From contig NZ_CP030028.1 of assembly GCF_003586445.1 (NCBI RefSeq), forward strand, positions 2,866,501-2,930,500: a stretch of 64,000 bases of DNA, given 5' to 3'. The position numbers and the translations under genes were made by a program. The stretch comes from Bacillus sp. Y1. GTDB lineage: Bacteria > Bacillota > Bacilli > Bacillales > Cytobacillaceae. The notes below the pieces were generated by a model that saw only the letters and a list, made by a program, of their open reading frames with translations, was not told the origin of the DNA and searched no databases. Each line of letters begins with the position of its first letter. Position 1 is the stretch's first letter. This document shows, in pieces, positions 1 to 8,812 of the stretch.

Positions 1-173
1 CCAAAACGTGAAGTCTCTCTATAGTAATCATTCTACAATATTTAACTCTTTGGGGTTGGATAAAAATTTTTATCTTGCTGATTTCCAATGTTGGAGTGAA
101 ATCACTGAACTAAATTGACCTTTAGAACATCGGTTTTCCAAGTATTAGTGGAGTTCCTGCATAATATAACTAA

Positions 174-203
174 CAAAAAGCACACGGATTTTTCCGTGTG
201 CTT
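174..203 (-). terminator. Rho-independent terminator
   Basis: An 11-bp perfect stem (178-188 with 193-203, loop of 4) is followed on the minus strand by a T-rich run. It lies just past the stop of the aldose-epimerase-like gene. The remaining bases 1-173 show no gene I can support. Confidence 0.85.
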
Positions 204-220
204 CTGATTATCCTATACTT

Positions 221-1099
221 TTAATAAAACTTGATATTATACTCCGACTGAAATGTTTCCCTAGGTTTAACTGTATTCACACCAAATTTTTCTTTGAAAT
301 CCCCTGATGTATCATATCTATCGGCAACCCCGTACCAAGGCTCTATGCATACAAATGGTGCAATACTGCCATCTTCATCGATATATTTTGACCAAATTCC
401 AACAAACGGAAAATTTTCAAACATAACTTCTACACCATGACTGGATTTATTTGATACCAATGTAATCTTGTCAATATTGCTGTATACGAGAGCGTCATGC
501 GCAAATAATGAATTCGTTAATGGCAGCGTTCCAATATCATTAACACTCCCTTTCTCGTGAAGCAAAGAGTTCTGCAACTCATATTCCATTACACTCTTAT
601 CTTCAGCAGGAGTAAAGTGTAGACGATAATCCTCAATGGTTTCATTTTCTAATAGTGGAATCTTAAATGCAGGATGAGCACCAATAGAAAAATGCATTTC
701 CTTCTCATTTTCATTCACAATTTCCCAATGTACAATCAGTGAGTCGTCTTCAAGCATATACCGGATAATCGCTTTAAACTCATAAGGATACACCTCTATA
801 AAACGTCCAACAGATTCAAAAATAAACGTAGCATTTGTTGCTGTCTGCTCTAGTACATTGAATTCAACATCACGTAAAAAACCATGTTGAGACATCTTAT
901 ACGTTTGACCATTGACTTGATATTGATCATCTTTTAAACGTCCTACTATCGGAAACAATACTGGAGACACTCTTCCCCAGTATTTGTTGTCCCCTGTCCA
1001 CATATAATCTAGTCCATTTTTCTTGTGTTTTACTTTACGCACTTCTGCTCCATGACTGTCTATATCTACCTTCAACCATTCATTTTCAACAGTAATCAT
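221..1099 (-). CDS. Aldose 1-epimerase family protein (LacX-like)
   Basis: This 292-residue cytosolic protein belongs to the galactose-mutarotase-like beta-sandwich superfamily. Visible family features are the N-terminal 'ENEWLKVDIDSHGAEV' strand, the 'MWTGD...YWGRVSPVLFPIVGRL' segment near residues 33-55, 'SQHGFLRDVEF' near 70-80, and the conserved 'HFSIGAHPAFKIP' near 136-148 carrying the catalytic-type His. Length fits LacX-type members. Such enzymes interconvert sugar anomers, but the substrate of this subgroup is usually unknown. It is monocistronic, with its own terminator downstream. No sugar operon is adjacent, so the physiological substrate cannot be inferred from context. Confidence 0.85.
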   Translation of the reverse strand: MITVENEWLKVDIDSHGAEVRKVKHKKNGLDYMWTGDNKYWGRVSPVLFPIVGRLKDDQYQVNGQTYKMSQHGFLRDVEFNVLEQTATNATFIFESVGRFIEVYPYEFKAIIRYMLEDDSLIVHWEIVNENEKEMHFSIGAHPAFKIPLLENETIEDYRLHFTPAEDKSVMEYELQNSLLHEKGSVNDIGTLPLTNSLFAHDALVYSNIDKITLVSNKSSHGVEVMFENFPFVGIWSKYIDEDGSIAPFVCIEPWYGVADRYDTSGDFKEKFGVNTVKPRETFQSEYNIKFY

Positions 1100-1286
1100 A
1101 TTCCTTATTCCCTCTTCTTTCTAGTCTGATATGTATAAATTCTATACTAAAAGACTCACTCCCAAAAAGAAAGGCTTAGTGATTTGATACCAATAATAAT
1201 TTTCTTCTAAACAGAACAGATGTTTTGTAGTAGAATATACAAAGTGTTTTGATTTACTACATAATAGATTTATAGAGGTGGAAGAA

Positions 1287-1913
1287 TTGAATGGTACATT
1301 GCATGCAGCAGTAGGTTCAGCAACAGGATTTGTCGTCGCAAATTCATTACAAACATCACCGACTGCAACACTTTTGTTAGTCGGTTTGGGAGGAATTTCA
1401 GGTTTAATCCCAGACCTGGATATTGACGGAAAGCTTCGTGGAAAAATTACCCTTTCACATAAAGTAATTCGGCTATCTGCTCTAATCATTGGAATAATGA
1501 TGGTTATCTATAGTTTCTTTGAGAAGTCTGAGATTGAGAGATGGTTAGGAGTAGGTATCGGTTTAATGATCATGTTGATCTCATCATTAATTAGGCAAAA
1601 ACATATGTTAACCATTACTGGAATAGCTGTTTTTGTAGGTGGATTTTCTATAGAGGAGCTTTGGATCATTTTATTGGGGATATATATCATGATAGCATCT
1701 GTATCTTCGCATCGAAGCTATACCCATTCATTAATTGGAGTGGTTTTCTTTGGCTTTATTGCTTCCCTTTTTGAGTCCTCACTTAGAATTGAGGGAGTGT
1801 TCTATGCTTGTCTAGGAGGTTACATTAGTCATTTGATTGGAGACTTAAAAATACTTCCGTTTAATAAACGAGGAGTAAAGATGTTTTTACCGCTATCATC
1901 CAAGGAAATATAA
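1287..1913 (+). CDS. YdjM-type membrane-bound metal-dependent hydrolase
   Basis: This integral membrane protein of about 208 residues resembles the YdjM/DUF457 family of putative metal-dependent hydrolases. The N-terminus has the family pattern 'GTLHAAVGSATG' with a His, then 'GLIPDLDIDGK' with two Asp. A second cluster 'SSHRSYTHSLIG' and 'GGYISHLIGD' supplies further His and Asp residues. Four to five hydrophobic segments separate them. I place the start at TTG 1287 because an AGAGGTGG ribosome binding site sits at 1274-1281; a GTG at 1278 would overlap that site. No substrate is known for the family. It converges on the cwlK terminator. Confidence 0.75.
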   Translation: MNGTLHAAVGSATGFVVANSLQTSPTATLLLVGLGGISGLIPDLDIDGKLRGKITLSHKVIRLSALIIGIMMVIYSFFEKSEIERWLGVGIGLMIMLISSLIRQKHMLTITGIAVFVGGFSIEELWIILLGIYIMIASVSSHRSYTHSLIGVVFFGFIASLFESSLRIEGVFYACLGGYISHLIGDLKILPFNKRGVKMFLPLSSKEI

Positions 1914-1939
1914 ATCCGCACTTTGGCAGTGGTATGGAG

Positions 1940-1983
1940 GAAAAAATAAAAAAGCCGATCTACCAAAATGAGGTTGATCGGCT
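1940..1983 (-). terminator. Rho-independent terminator of cwlK
   Basis: Stem AGCCGATC (1953-1960) pairs with GATCGGCT (1976-1983), extended by a 3-bp inner stem. On the minus strand it is followed by a long T-rich tract (complement of 1940-1952), so it serves the minus-strand gene and may also stop the convergent plus-strand gene. Confidence 0.8.
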
Positions 1984-2021
1984 AATTCTCTATTACTTTT
2001 AATAAACTTAGGTACGATTGA

Positions 2022-2555
2022 TTAATAGGCTGTCAGTGCCTCTTCTGTTGGTCTTTCACCTCTTTGCAATTCATTAAGACTTAGCCCAAAATCTAGTTGT
2101 AGGTGAGGATAATCTTCGAAACCAATCCAATCTCCTCCCCATTCAAACCCCAGTTCCTTAGCCTTCTCAACCACTTCCATCCAATCTGCCGATCCATTGC
2201 CATTTCCATCAAACTCCATATCCCAAATGACCTGTCCTGCTTCTGTCTTTAGTGCAAAGTCCACTGCAAGTCCAAAATTATGAAGTGACTCTCCACCTTT
2301 TGCATACGTAACAATATTTCCTGCTGTCGAACGACCCTGTTCATACAGTATATTTTGTTCCTCCACACTGCGGAATCCATCCGTAATAACGACCGTAATT
2401 CCCTGATCCGCCATATTTTGAATGAGTTGATTTGTCCGCTCTTCTACTACTGGATGAAGAGCGGTTGGTAATGGGACATCTTCTTTTTTTATATATTGGT
2501 AGTATATAATAATGACAATCAGAATCATGCAAATGAACATCCAAAATCTTTTCAT
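2022..2555 (-). CDS. cwlK: Peptidoglycan L-alanyl-D-glutamate endopeptidase CwlK (M15 family)
   Basis: This M15 metallopeptidase cleaves the L-Ala-D-Glu bond of the peptidoglycan stem peptide at the cell surface. The sequence closely follows B. subtilis CwlK: 'TDGFRSVEEQNILYEQGR', 'GGESLHNFGLAVDFAL' with zinc ligands His92 and Asp99, and 'FEWGGDW...DYPHLQLD' with the third ligand His near 151. Residues 1-20 form one membrane anchor or signal segment. The start is MKRFW at 2555, preceded by a GAAAGGAAAGG ribosome binding site; a longer reading from 2585 lacks one. Its length of 177 residues is near that of CwlK. Confidence 0.9.
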   Translation of the reverse strand: MKRFWMFICMILIVIIIYYQYIKKEDVPLPTALHPVVEERTNQLIQNMADQGITVVITDGFRSVEEQNILYEQGRSTAGNIVTYAKGGESLHNFGLAVDFALKTEAGQVIWDMEFDGNGNGSADWMEVVEKAKELGFEWGGDWIGFEDYPHLQLDFGLSLNELQRGERPTEEALTAY

Positions 2556-2645
2556 AGCTGCCTTTCCTTTCAAAAAGTAGATCATACAGTATATAGACGT
2601 TCGAGAGTATGAATAGTTTCATTTTTTCATAGGAAATAAAAATCG

Positions 2646-2671
2646 AAAAGAGGGCGACTTCACCCTCTTTT
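2646..2671 (-). terminator. Terminator hairpin
   Basis: The GAGGG...CCCTC stem (2650-2654 with 2663-2667) is flanked by A and T runs on both sides, so it could act in both directions. It abuts the stop codon of the lipoprotein gene at 2673. Confidence 0.6.
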
Positions 2672-2672
2672 T

Positions 2673-4514
2673 TTACCCATTCAGCCTAGTCATCACATCT
2701 GAGATTGTAAAATCAACTACGATGGTTCCACCGCTATAATCGCTGTCAGTGTATAAACCATTCGTTTCAGTTCCTGTTGAAGAACCTCCTGAATATAAGG
2801 TATAGCTAGAATCTTTCGCTAAATCCGGTGAACTTATATAGAGTGACTGATAATCTTTTTCTGGTGCAAATGTGGCAATCGTGTTTCCTTCACTATCTTC
2901 TAGATGAACAATTGTTCCTGCCGCCTGTGTTTCTGGGTATGTCATCATAATTGAATATTGTCCAGACGACTCGGAGCTAGTTTGTGTTTTCGCACTTCCA
3001 GCTGCTACTAATACTCCTCCCGTTATTTCAAACGTCTCAACATAGTCTATTTGACCATTTCCATCATCCGTTGGTCCATTCACAATAACTGTACCATCCG
3101 TCATAACAAATGATCCGTTGGAATCCAGTCCATCTCCCAGTGAATTTACAGATACATATCCGCCAGTAATCTGAATAAGATGATCCTCTGAAGTACTTTC
3201 AACCATGTTCTCTCCTGAGGAGTCAGCTCCGCCACCCACATTTAGTCCATCATCAGCAGAAGTAATGTCGATCGTACCACCTGCAATCGCAACAATTTTA
3301 CTTTCGATTCCTTCATAAGTCTTTGTAATTGTAAGATTACCACCCTTAGTTACTACCGAAGAATCGGCGTGAATCCCATCATCTCCAGATGCGATTGTAA
3401 TTTCACCAGCTTCAAGTAAAACACTATTGCTACTGTGAATGGCATCATCATATGAATCTATTGTAAACGTCCCTCCACCAATCGCAAGCTCTGATGTCGC
3501 CTTTAAACCTTTTGCGCTGGTTGTTTCCGTAGTCGTTGTGGAGTCCTCGGATTGTCCTCCATTAGCAAACTCATTCATTCCAATAGTTTCAGGACTTCCT
3601 CCACCCGTTGCAATGCTATAATCTCCATCTAATACATACATGGAAGTTTGGGCTTGGATCCCGTCATTGTCTGCTACAATGTTATATGTTCCACCTTCAA
3701 GGGCAATATTTCCTTTTTCAGCATCTTCATCATTTGTTGATTTGATTCCATCACCGCCAGCTGTAAGTGTCAAATTCCCATCTTGAACAGCTACTAAGTC
3801 TCGTCCAACAATCGCATCATCTACAGCCGTAACCACAATATTGCCGCCTGTAATTCTTAGTTCATCCTTTCCAATTATTCCATCATTAAAGTTCGCCTCT
3901 ACAGAAAGCTTACCATCACCATTAATGGTTAAATGATCTTTACTAAAAATAGCTGAATTGGGTTCCTCTTCTTTTGTATCATCGTATACATATTGCGTTC
4001 CATCAGAAATTGTATTCTCTGTCCCCTCCGGTAACGATATCACCGTCTTTTCAGTATCCTTCACATAAATTGGAGAGGAAGTACTGCTATGAATGTCTAC
4101 TCCATTTAAGACAAGTCGAACGGTACTTTTATCTTCCGCTTCCACAACAATTTGACCATCATCTAAAGTTCCGCTTAGGACATAGACCCCACCCGTACGG
4201 ATGTAAATAGTACTTTCAGAAACAACCACAGCTCCTGATCCTTCATAGGTGGCTGTTGCCCCATTCAATTGAATATACGTTGGGTCCTCATCTTTCCACT
4301 CTGTATAAAGGTCATCATCGCTGTATGTAGCTAGCTCACTTACTACTGTTTGAATGTCTCCATCACCAATGGTACTTAATGTGTCAATATTTACTCCAGA
4401 TGAGGTACTAGTTGATGTTGAAGTAACTGACTCCTCACTATTGCTACAAGCAAATAACAAGGTTGCACATACCAATGGTGCCATCCACTTTGTAAATCTA
4501 TTATTTTTTTTCAT
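2673..4514 (-). CDS. Cthe_2159-like carbohydrate-binding beta-helix lipoprotein
   Basis: The predicted 613-residue exported lipoprotein has the signal 'MKKNNRFTKWMAPLVCATLLFAC' with the lipobox LFAC, then a Ser/Thr-rich linker. The rest consists of repeated turns of the type 'GG.I.I.A.DDGI.....V.I.GG', as in the DUF4353 / Cthe_2159 family, whose founder is a calcium-dependent polygalacturonate-binding parallel beta-helix. Many Asp/Asn pairs at turns suit calcium binding. The start at 4514 has the ribosome binding site AAAAGGAGCC; an upstream in-frame extension does not. Neighbours (cwlK, fbp) give no pathway. Surface binding of acidic polysaccharide is inferred from the family. Confidence 0.8.
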   Translation of the reverse strand: MKKNNRFTKWMAPLVCATLLFACSNSEESVTSTSTSTSSGVNIDTLSTIGDGDIQTVVSELATYSDDDLYTEWKDEDPTYIQLNGATATYEGSGAVVVSESTIYIRTGGVYVLSGTLDDGQIVVEAEDKSTVRLVLNGVDIHSSTSSPIYVKDTEKTVISLPEGTENTISDGTQYVYDDTKEEEPNSAIFSKDHLTINGDGKLSVEANFNDGIIGKDELRITGGNIVVTAVDDAIVGRDLVAVQDGNLTLTAGGDGIKSTNDEDAEKGNIALEGGTYNIVADNDGIQAQTSMYVLDGDYSIATGGGSPETIGMNEFANGGQSEDSTTTTETTSAKGLKATSELAIGGGTFTIDSYDDAIHSSNSVLLEAGEITIASGDDGIHADSSVVTKGGNLTITKTYEGIESKIVAIAGGTIDITSADDGLNVGGGADSSGENMVESTSEDHLIQITGGYVSVNSLGDGLDSNGSFVMTDGTVIVNGPTDDGNGQIDYVETFEITGGVLVAAGSAKTQTSSESSGQYSIMMTYPETQAAGTIVHLEDSEGNTIATFAPEKDYQSLYISSPDLAKDSSYTLYSGGSSTGTETNGLYTDSDYSGGTIVVDFTISDVMTRLNG

Positions 4515-4593
4515 TATTCGGCTCCTTTTTTTCTTGTTGAGCCTATTATGTTGTATCAACCTTAACAAAACCTTAAAGAGAGAAAGTTTATGT

Positions 4594-4621
4594 AAAAAAA
4601 ACAGGACAGTGAGCACTGTCC
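4594..4621 (-). terminator. Rho-independent terminator of fbp
   Basis: Stem GGACAGTG (4604-4611) pairs with CACTGTCC (4614-4621). On the minus strand it is followed by eight or more T (complement of about 4594-4600), immediately after the fbp stop. Confidence 0.85.
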
Positions 4622-4625
4622 CGGC

Positions 4626-6557
4626 TTATTTCATATAACGGTATTCTCGCAAACTATTTAAAATAGATATTTCCTGTAATAACTCTTCTCCCACATTTGT
4701 TTCTCTTACCTTTTTTCTTTCGAGCTCTTTATCTACCAATCTTTTTACTGATAAAACATCTGTTCCATTACATAGAACTTCTTGTTTTGAATTAAATTGC
4801 TTATGAGCCACCAGCTGCATACCGTACGAATTATATAATAACGTGTATCCCGCTATCCCTGTTGTTGATTGATACGCTTTGGAAAATCCTCCATCTATAA
4901 CAAGCATCTTACCATTGGCTTTAATTGGATTTTCTCCTTCGATTTCTTTTACTGGTGTATGGCCATTGATAATATGACCTTGATCGGGATTCAGACCAAA
5001 CTCGTCTAGAATGTTACGGCATATGTCCTCGTTTTCACGTAAATAGTAGTATGGGTTCTTTTTCTCTTTATGAGTTTCCTTATCTTTAATGAAGTATCGC
5101 TCAAAGGTTGTCATGGCTCTTTTTCCAAAGAGAGAGGAGTACTCTCCTGTCCATAAATACCAGACCATATCTGTCGCCAGATCATCTGTCTCTTCAGGAT
5201 GTGCAAAAGAATGACGTAAATATTGTTCAAATTTATCGAGTAGTTCGCGACCAGCATAGGTTTTATTCTCAATTACCATTTTCTCCATCTGTCCTTCTTC
5301 ATCTAAAGGAATACAGCCATGGATTAATAAGTTTCCGTTATATCTCAAATAAAGACTACCCTTTTTCATTAGAAAATTCATATGCCTTGCTAATTTTTCA
5401 GAATGCTGGACAGAAAATAACAGTCTTTCGATCACTTGAGCTTCTTCCTCTAATAATTGATCGGGTTGTTCTGGATTCACTGTAGCAAAGCAGCTGTTTT
5501 CCAGTTGGTATGTTTTTCCATGGATTGTAATTTCATTTCTGTCATAATCAATTTTCTCGAGCAGAAGTCTCTCGGACATATTAAAGTTCGGGCGTCTCTT
5601 TATGATAGGCATCTCTAATTTAAACTGAATCATGGAAATAGCTTGATGAATTTTTGTAATTTGTAGTCGTTCATGATCTGATAGTTTCTTATCTGAATGT
5701 GCCTTTGGTCTAAAAGCGGGATTGTCATTATAGTATTTCTCTGCAAGATTAAGAAGCGGTCTAAGATTGATTCCATAAACATCTTCAATAATATCCAAAT
5801 TATCATAACGAGCACAGATACGAATAATATTAGCGAGACAAACCTTTGAACCAGCGAATGCACCTAGCCATAGAACATCATGATTTCCCCATTGAATATC
5901 AACAGAATGATAATTGATGAGAGTTTCCATAATTTTATCAGGCTCTGGTCCACGATCATAAATATCGCCAACTACATGAAGATGGTCAACTACCAATCTT
6001 TGAGTAGTATAAGCTAGACCGATTATGAGCTTTTCTGCCTGTCCTAAGGAAGTAATTTGTTGAACAATCTTCGTATAATATTGTTCCTTATTGTTGGAAT
6101 CATCTGCTTTATAAAGTAACTCTTCAATTATGTAAACAAACTGCTTGGGCAATGCTTTACGTAATTTCGAACGTGTATATTTGGAAGAGGCATAAGATAT
6201 GAGCTTTATCATCCGGTAGATGATGACTATATACCATTGGTTAACTTCTTGATCACTTCTAAAAGTATTTTTTACTAACTGTAATTTTTCTTCAGGATAA
6301 TAAATTAATGTAGCAAACTCATTCATTTCTTTTTCAGTTAAAACATCTTGAAACAGATCTTTTATTTTTTCCTTTACATTTCCCGATCCATTTCTTAATA
6401 CATGCTGAAAAGCTTGATACTCCCCATGTAAATCACTAACAAAATGTTCTGTTCCCTTTGGAAGATTAAGGATCGCTTCTAGATTAATAATTTCCGTTAC
6501 TACTTTTTCTTCACTATCATATTTTTGGGCCAGTAAATCTAAGTATTTTGGATTCAA
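4626..6557 (-). CDS. fbp: Fructose-1,6-bisphosphatase, class III
   Basis: This 643-residue enzyme hydrolyses fructose-1,6-bisphosphate to fructose-6-phosphate in gluconeogenesis. It belongs to the Firmicutes-specific class III. The metallophosphatase signature is intact: '[10 protein letters not shown]' (residues 41-50), '[12 protein letters not shown]' near 195-206, '[10 protein letters not shown]' near 222-231, and the late 'INGHTP' and '[11 protein letters not shown]'. The length is close to B. subtilis Fbp (about 670). The start codon is TTG at 6557 with a GAAAGGGG ribosome binding site. It is monocistronic with its own terminator. Confidence 0.95.
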   Translation of the reverse strand: MNPKYLDLLAQKYDSEEKVVTEIINLEAILNLPKGTEHFVSDLHGEYQAFQHVLRNGSGNVKEKIKDLFQDVLTEKEMNEFATLIYYPEEKLQLVKNTFRSDQEVNQWYIVIIYRMIKLISYASSKYTRSKLRKALPKQFVYIIEELLYKADDSNNKEQYYTKIVQQITSLGQAEKLIIGLAYTTQRLVVDHLHVVGDIYDRGPEPDKIMETLINYHSVDIQWGNHDVLWLGAFAGSKVCLANIIRICARYDNLDIIEDVYGINLRPLLNLAEKYYNDNPAFRPKAHSDKKLSDHERLQITKIHQAISMIQFKLEMPIIKRRPNFNMSERLLLEKIDYDRNEITIHGKTYQLENSCFATVNPEQPDQLLEEEAQVIERLLFSVQHSEKLARHMNFLMKKGSLYLRYNGNLLIHGCIPLDEEGQMEKMVIENKTYAGRELLDKFEQYLRHSFAHPEETDDLATDMVWYLWTGEYSSLFGKRAMTTFERYFIKDKETHKEKKNPYYYLRENEDICRNILDEFGLNPDQGHIINGHTPVKEIEGENPIKANGKMLVIDGGFSKAYQSTTGIAGYTLLYNSYGMQLVAHKQFNSKQEVLCNGTDVLSVKRLVDKELERKKVRETNVGEELLQEISILNSLREYRYMK

Positions 6558-6670
6558 GGTATGTATCCCCTTTCATTGTTCATCACTATTTTACACTTTA
6601 ATAGATTTAGAGGAAATACTATATTTTAAAAGAAATCGTATTATATAACCCAAATGATTCCAATTTTAAA

Positions 6671-6710
6671 ATAAAAAAAGCGGTGACTCCCTATTAGGAT
6701 ACACTGCTTT
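6671..6710 (-). terminator. Terminator downstream of nitroreductase gene
   Basis: Stem AAAGCGGTG (6677-6685) pairs with CACTGCTTT (6702-6710) with one wobble pair. The T-rich tract that follows lies on the minus strand (complement of 6671-6679). Confidence 0.65.
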
Positions 6711-6723
6711 CAAGGCACATTAT

Positions 6724-7209
6724 TTATGGAAGAAACTTAATTTTTTCTTGTATAGATGTTCTTTCTTTTGGTTGACTAATCTCTTCAGGATAGCCAATCC
6801 CAAACACCCCGATACAATCATACCCATCTGGAATACCCATGATTTCACGGTTTTTAGCTGCATACCCCATGGAAGACCAGAAGGTTCCAACACCTTCTGC
6901 CCAAGCAGCTAAATTAAGGTTCTGAACAAAGCAAGCTGTGGCAAGAGCATTTTCATATGTCTCTATTTCTGTTGATCCATGTTTGGATAGGATCGCTAGT
7001 ACAACAGGTGCATGACAAAAATTTGTTTTATGATTTAATTTTGTTCTGGTTTCTGGGCCAATCATATACACTTCCCATGGCTGGGTCATTTTATGATTAG
7101 GAGCCATCGTTCCCGCTTCTAACCATTTGTTAATTTGTTCTGGTTCAACCATTTCCGGTTTAAATTTTTTGATATTTCGTCTAGAATAAATGTTTTCTAA
7201 AATGTTCAA
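6724..7209 (-). CDS. Nitroreductase family protein
   Basis: This 161-residue FMN-dependent oxidoreductase of the nitroreductase fold probably reduces nitro compounds or quinones with NAD(P)H. It shows the N-terminal FMN-binding 'SRRNIKKFKPEMV' pattern, 'AGTMAPNHKMTQPWEVYMI' near 31-50, and the C-terminal 'WAEGVGTFWSS...GVFGIGYPEE'. It is shorter than many members (about 190-220) but seems complete. The start is TTG 7209 with a strong GGGGAGG ribosome binding site. The MarR gene upstream shares a sequence motif with this gene's promoter region, so electrophile or quinone-responsive control is likely (inferred). Confidence 0.85.
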   Translation of the reverse strand: MNILENIYSRRNIKKFKPEMVEPEQINKWLEAGTMAPNHKMTQPWEVYMIGPETRTKLNHKTNFCHAPVVLAILSKHGSTEIETYENALATACFVQNLNLAAWAEGVGTFWSSMGYAAKNREIMGIPDGYDCIGVFGIGYPEEISQPKERTSIQEKIKFLP

Positions 7210-7377
7210 TGTATTTCCTCCCCTTGGTTCTGTTCATTAACTTACACGTTTAAACTGACTGGTATAAAGCTCATAATAAAATCCTTTTTTCTCTACTAAT
7301 TACGTAAATCCATAGATACTACAGGAACCATAAATAAAGGTGACAATATGGTTGAGATTACTAGGTTACTTTCTTAT

Positions 7378-7418
7378 ATTATATAGCGAACTTAACTAAG
7401 TTGCCGGCTATATAGCCG
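7378..7418 (-). promoter_or_regulatory. Candidate promoter and MarR operator before nitroreductase gene
   Basis: A -10 TATAAT lies at 7378-7383 (minus strand) beside ATATAGCGA (7381-7389) and the inverted repeat AACTTA-AC-TAAGTT (7389-7402). The 9-mer ATATAGCGA and part of the following sequence recur at the same place relative to the -10 of the marR promoter (7916-7938). A perfect 14-bp palindrome CGGCTATATAGCCG lies next to it at 7405-7418. Confidence 0.55.
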
Positions 7419-7434
7419 AGTAAAAATGTTATTC

Positions 7435-7890
7435 TCATTCTTTACAACGTGAACCATGTTGCTTAAGATTTGTTGTCATTTTCATCATAATTTCAACCAG
7501 CGTGTTCTGTTCCTCCTGGCTAAGCTGATTAAATGGACCAGCGATCATCTCCATTCGGGAATGTTTCATTTTAGAAATCATTTCTATTCCAGCCTCAGTT
7601 AATTTTACGATGCGTGTTCTTGCATCATTTTTATCCGGTTCACGGTAAACTGTTCCAGCTAGCTCTAATCGATCGATCATTTGAGACATGGAACTTGAAC
7701 GAACTTCTAGCCGTTCCGCAAGATGACCAATTGTACATCCATCCTGTTTCGATAGAAAACGTAAAATAAGCCATTGTGTCTTAGTGATCTCCGTACCTTC
7801 TTGACTATTCCTTTGACTCCTCTTCATGTGTCGACCAATCGCTTGAACACAATCTACAAATTGCTCTAATTGTTTTTCCTGTGATTCCAT
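7435..7890 (-). CDS. MarR family transcriptional regulator
   Basis: This 151-residue winged-helix regulator has the MarR core 'ITKTQWLILRFLSKQDGCTIGHLAERLEVRSSSMSQMIDRLELAGTVYRE', followed by the wing 'PDKNDARTRIVKLTEAG' near 83-99. Terminal helices provide dimerisation. Cys residues at about 13, 52 and 149 could serve thiol sensing, but no redox motif is diagnostic. It lies upstream of a nitroreductase gene on the same strand, and both promoters carry a related motif, so autoregulation plus control of the nitroreductase is the simplest model. Confidence 0.9.
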   Translation of the reverse strand: MESQEKQLEQFVDCVQAIGRHMKRSQRNSQEGTEITKTQWLILRFLSKQDGCTIGHLAERLEVRSSSMSQMIDRLELAGTVYREPDKNDARTRIVKLTEAGIEMISKMKHSRMEMIAGPFNQLSQEEQNTLVEIMMKMTTNLKQHGSRCKE

Positions 7891-7912
7891 TATTTAGTCA
7901 CCTCATATTTAA

Positions 7913-7941
7913 ATAATATAGCGACCCTAAATAACTGTCAA
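7913..7941 (-). promoter_or_regulatory. Sigma-A promoter of marR with operator in the spacer
   Basis: On the minus strand TTGACA (7936-7941) and TATTAT (7913-7918) are separated by exactly 17 bp. The spacer carries a motif shared with 7381-7403: identical ATATAGCGA, then roughly CYTAA-N-TAA. A repressor bound here would block RNA polymerase. Confidence 0.7.
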
Positions 7942-8068
7942 TTAAAAACACTTGCTACACCTCCTCAGGAACACAAAAATGACTTAACACTTTTGTCTTG
8001 AAGATTTCTTTCATAAACTCTTTCATTGAAGATAATTGTCTATTGTTATAGCATCTTTGAATGGTTTC

Positions 8069-8436
8069 TTAAAGGAAGGATGGTACTGCTTTACCTGCAA
8101 TCAAAGGATAGAATTCATCGTGAGCTTTTTTCAAATCCTCCCATCGATGATCATTTCCTTTGTTCATATACTCAGACACATTAATGACTTTTGCTCGACC
8201 ATTTTGAAGTAAAATATTTTTCAAATGAATATCACGAGGATTCAAATTATTTTTCCTAGCGTATTCTCTTACTTTTTCAACATCTTGTATGACTTGTGAT
8301 GGGATACGAATTCCCTGAATGAGACAGTCATAGAGTGTAATGCCAGATTCATAGCTTAAAACTAAATAACGATCATTCGCAGGATAACATTTAGGAAAGT
8401 ACGATGCCCCTGCTAAAACTTCATATACAGAAGCGG
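8069..8436 (-). pseudogene. C-terminal remnant of a Ser/Thr protein-kinase-like protein (YrzF type)
   Basis: Reading the minus strand from about 8436 to the stop at 8069-8071 gives roughly 120 residues with kinase-like features: 'YLVLSYESGITLYDC', the catalytic loop 'NPRDIHLKNILL', and a 'VINVSEYM' segment in place of the metal-binding motif. It ends '...AGKAVPSFL'. The N-terminal lobe, including any ATP-binding Lys, is missing. Homology stops where an inverted-repeat element begins, and an in-frame stop lies just upstream. It was probably truncated by insertion or deletion at that element. Confidence 0.7.
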
Positions 8437-8622
8437 AGAATTTCCGGCTAATGTCTATTGAGGAGGCTTAAAAAGCAGATATAAGCGGAGATATTCCGAC
8501 TAACTGCACTGAATATGACAAAATCCAAAGATTTTGATAGTATAACCGGAAAAACTCCCTTTATTTTTAGGGAAATATGGGTATTTCCCTAATTAACCGG
8601 AATTTCTCCGTTTATTTTTCAT
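8431..8622. repeat. Inverted-repeat element, MITE- or REP-like
   Basis: About 190 bp are built from one motif. Two near-copies of GCGGAGA-N-TTCCGRCTAA (8433-8450 and 8484-8502) are followed by two copies of AACCGGAA-N3-CTCC-N-TTTATTTTT (from 8544 and 8595) in inverted orientation. A perfect 10-bp hairpin TAGGGAAATA-TGGG-TATTTCCCTA (8568-8591) lies in between. Its left edge coincides with the break in the kinase remnant. With 8623-8812, which holds no gene I can support, it accounts for the gene-free stretch here. Confidence 0.6.
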
Positions 8623-8777
8623 ACAAGGAAAAATTGGCATTCAGTAATAATAGCTCCTTCTTATCTCTTAATATAATAAAGGCCCTAACTATAATAGCAG
8701 GGCTATAAAAACTCATTTTTATAAAACCGCTGTCATCTATGATAAAAGGGCTGTCAATTACTATTAATCTAATCCTA

Positions 8778-8803
8778 ACAATAAACCGGAACATTTGTCC
8801 CGG
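8778..8803 (-). terminator. Terminator after siderophore-binding protein pseudogene
   Basis: The GC-rich stem CCGGAACA/TGTCCCGG (8786-8793 with 8796-8803, one wobble) is followed on the minus strand by TTTATTG. Confidence 0.6.
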
Positions 8804-8812
8804 CTTTCCTCA

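Noticed and set aside
1142..1489. 115-codon minus-strand frame opposite the membrane hydrolase gene
   Set aside because: It is antisense to a recognisable gene, lacks a ribosome binding site and has no protein-like pattern.
8612..8794. 60-codon open frame on the minus strand next to the inverted-repeat element
   Set aside because: It starts inside the repeat, has no ribosome binding site that I can see and contains several AT-rich hairpins; its sequence resembles no protein.
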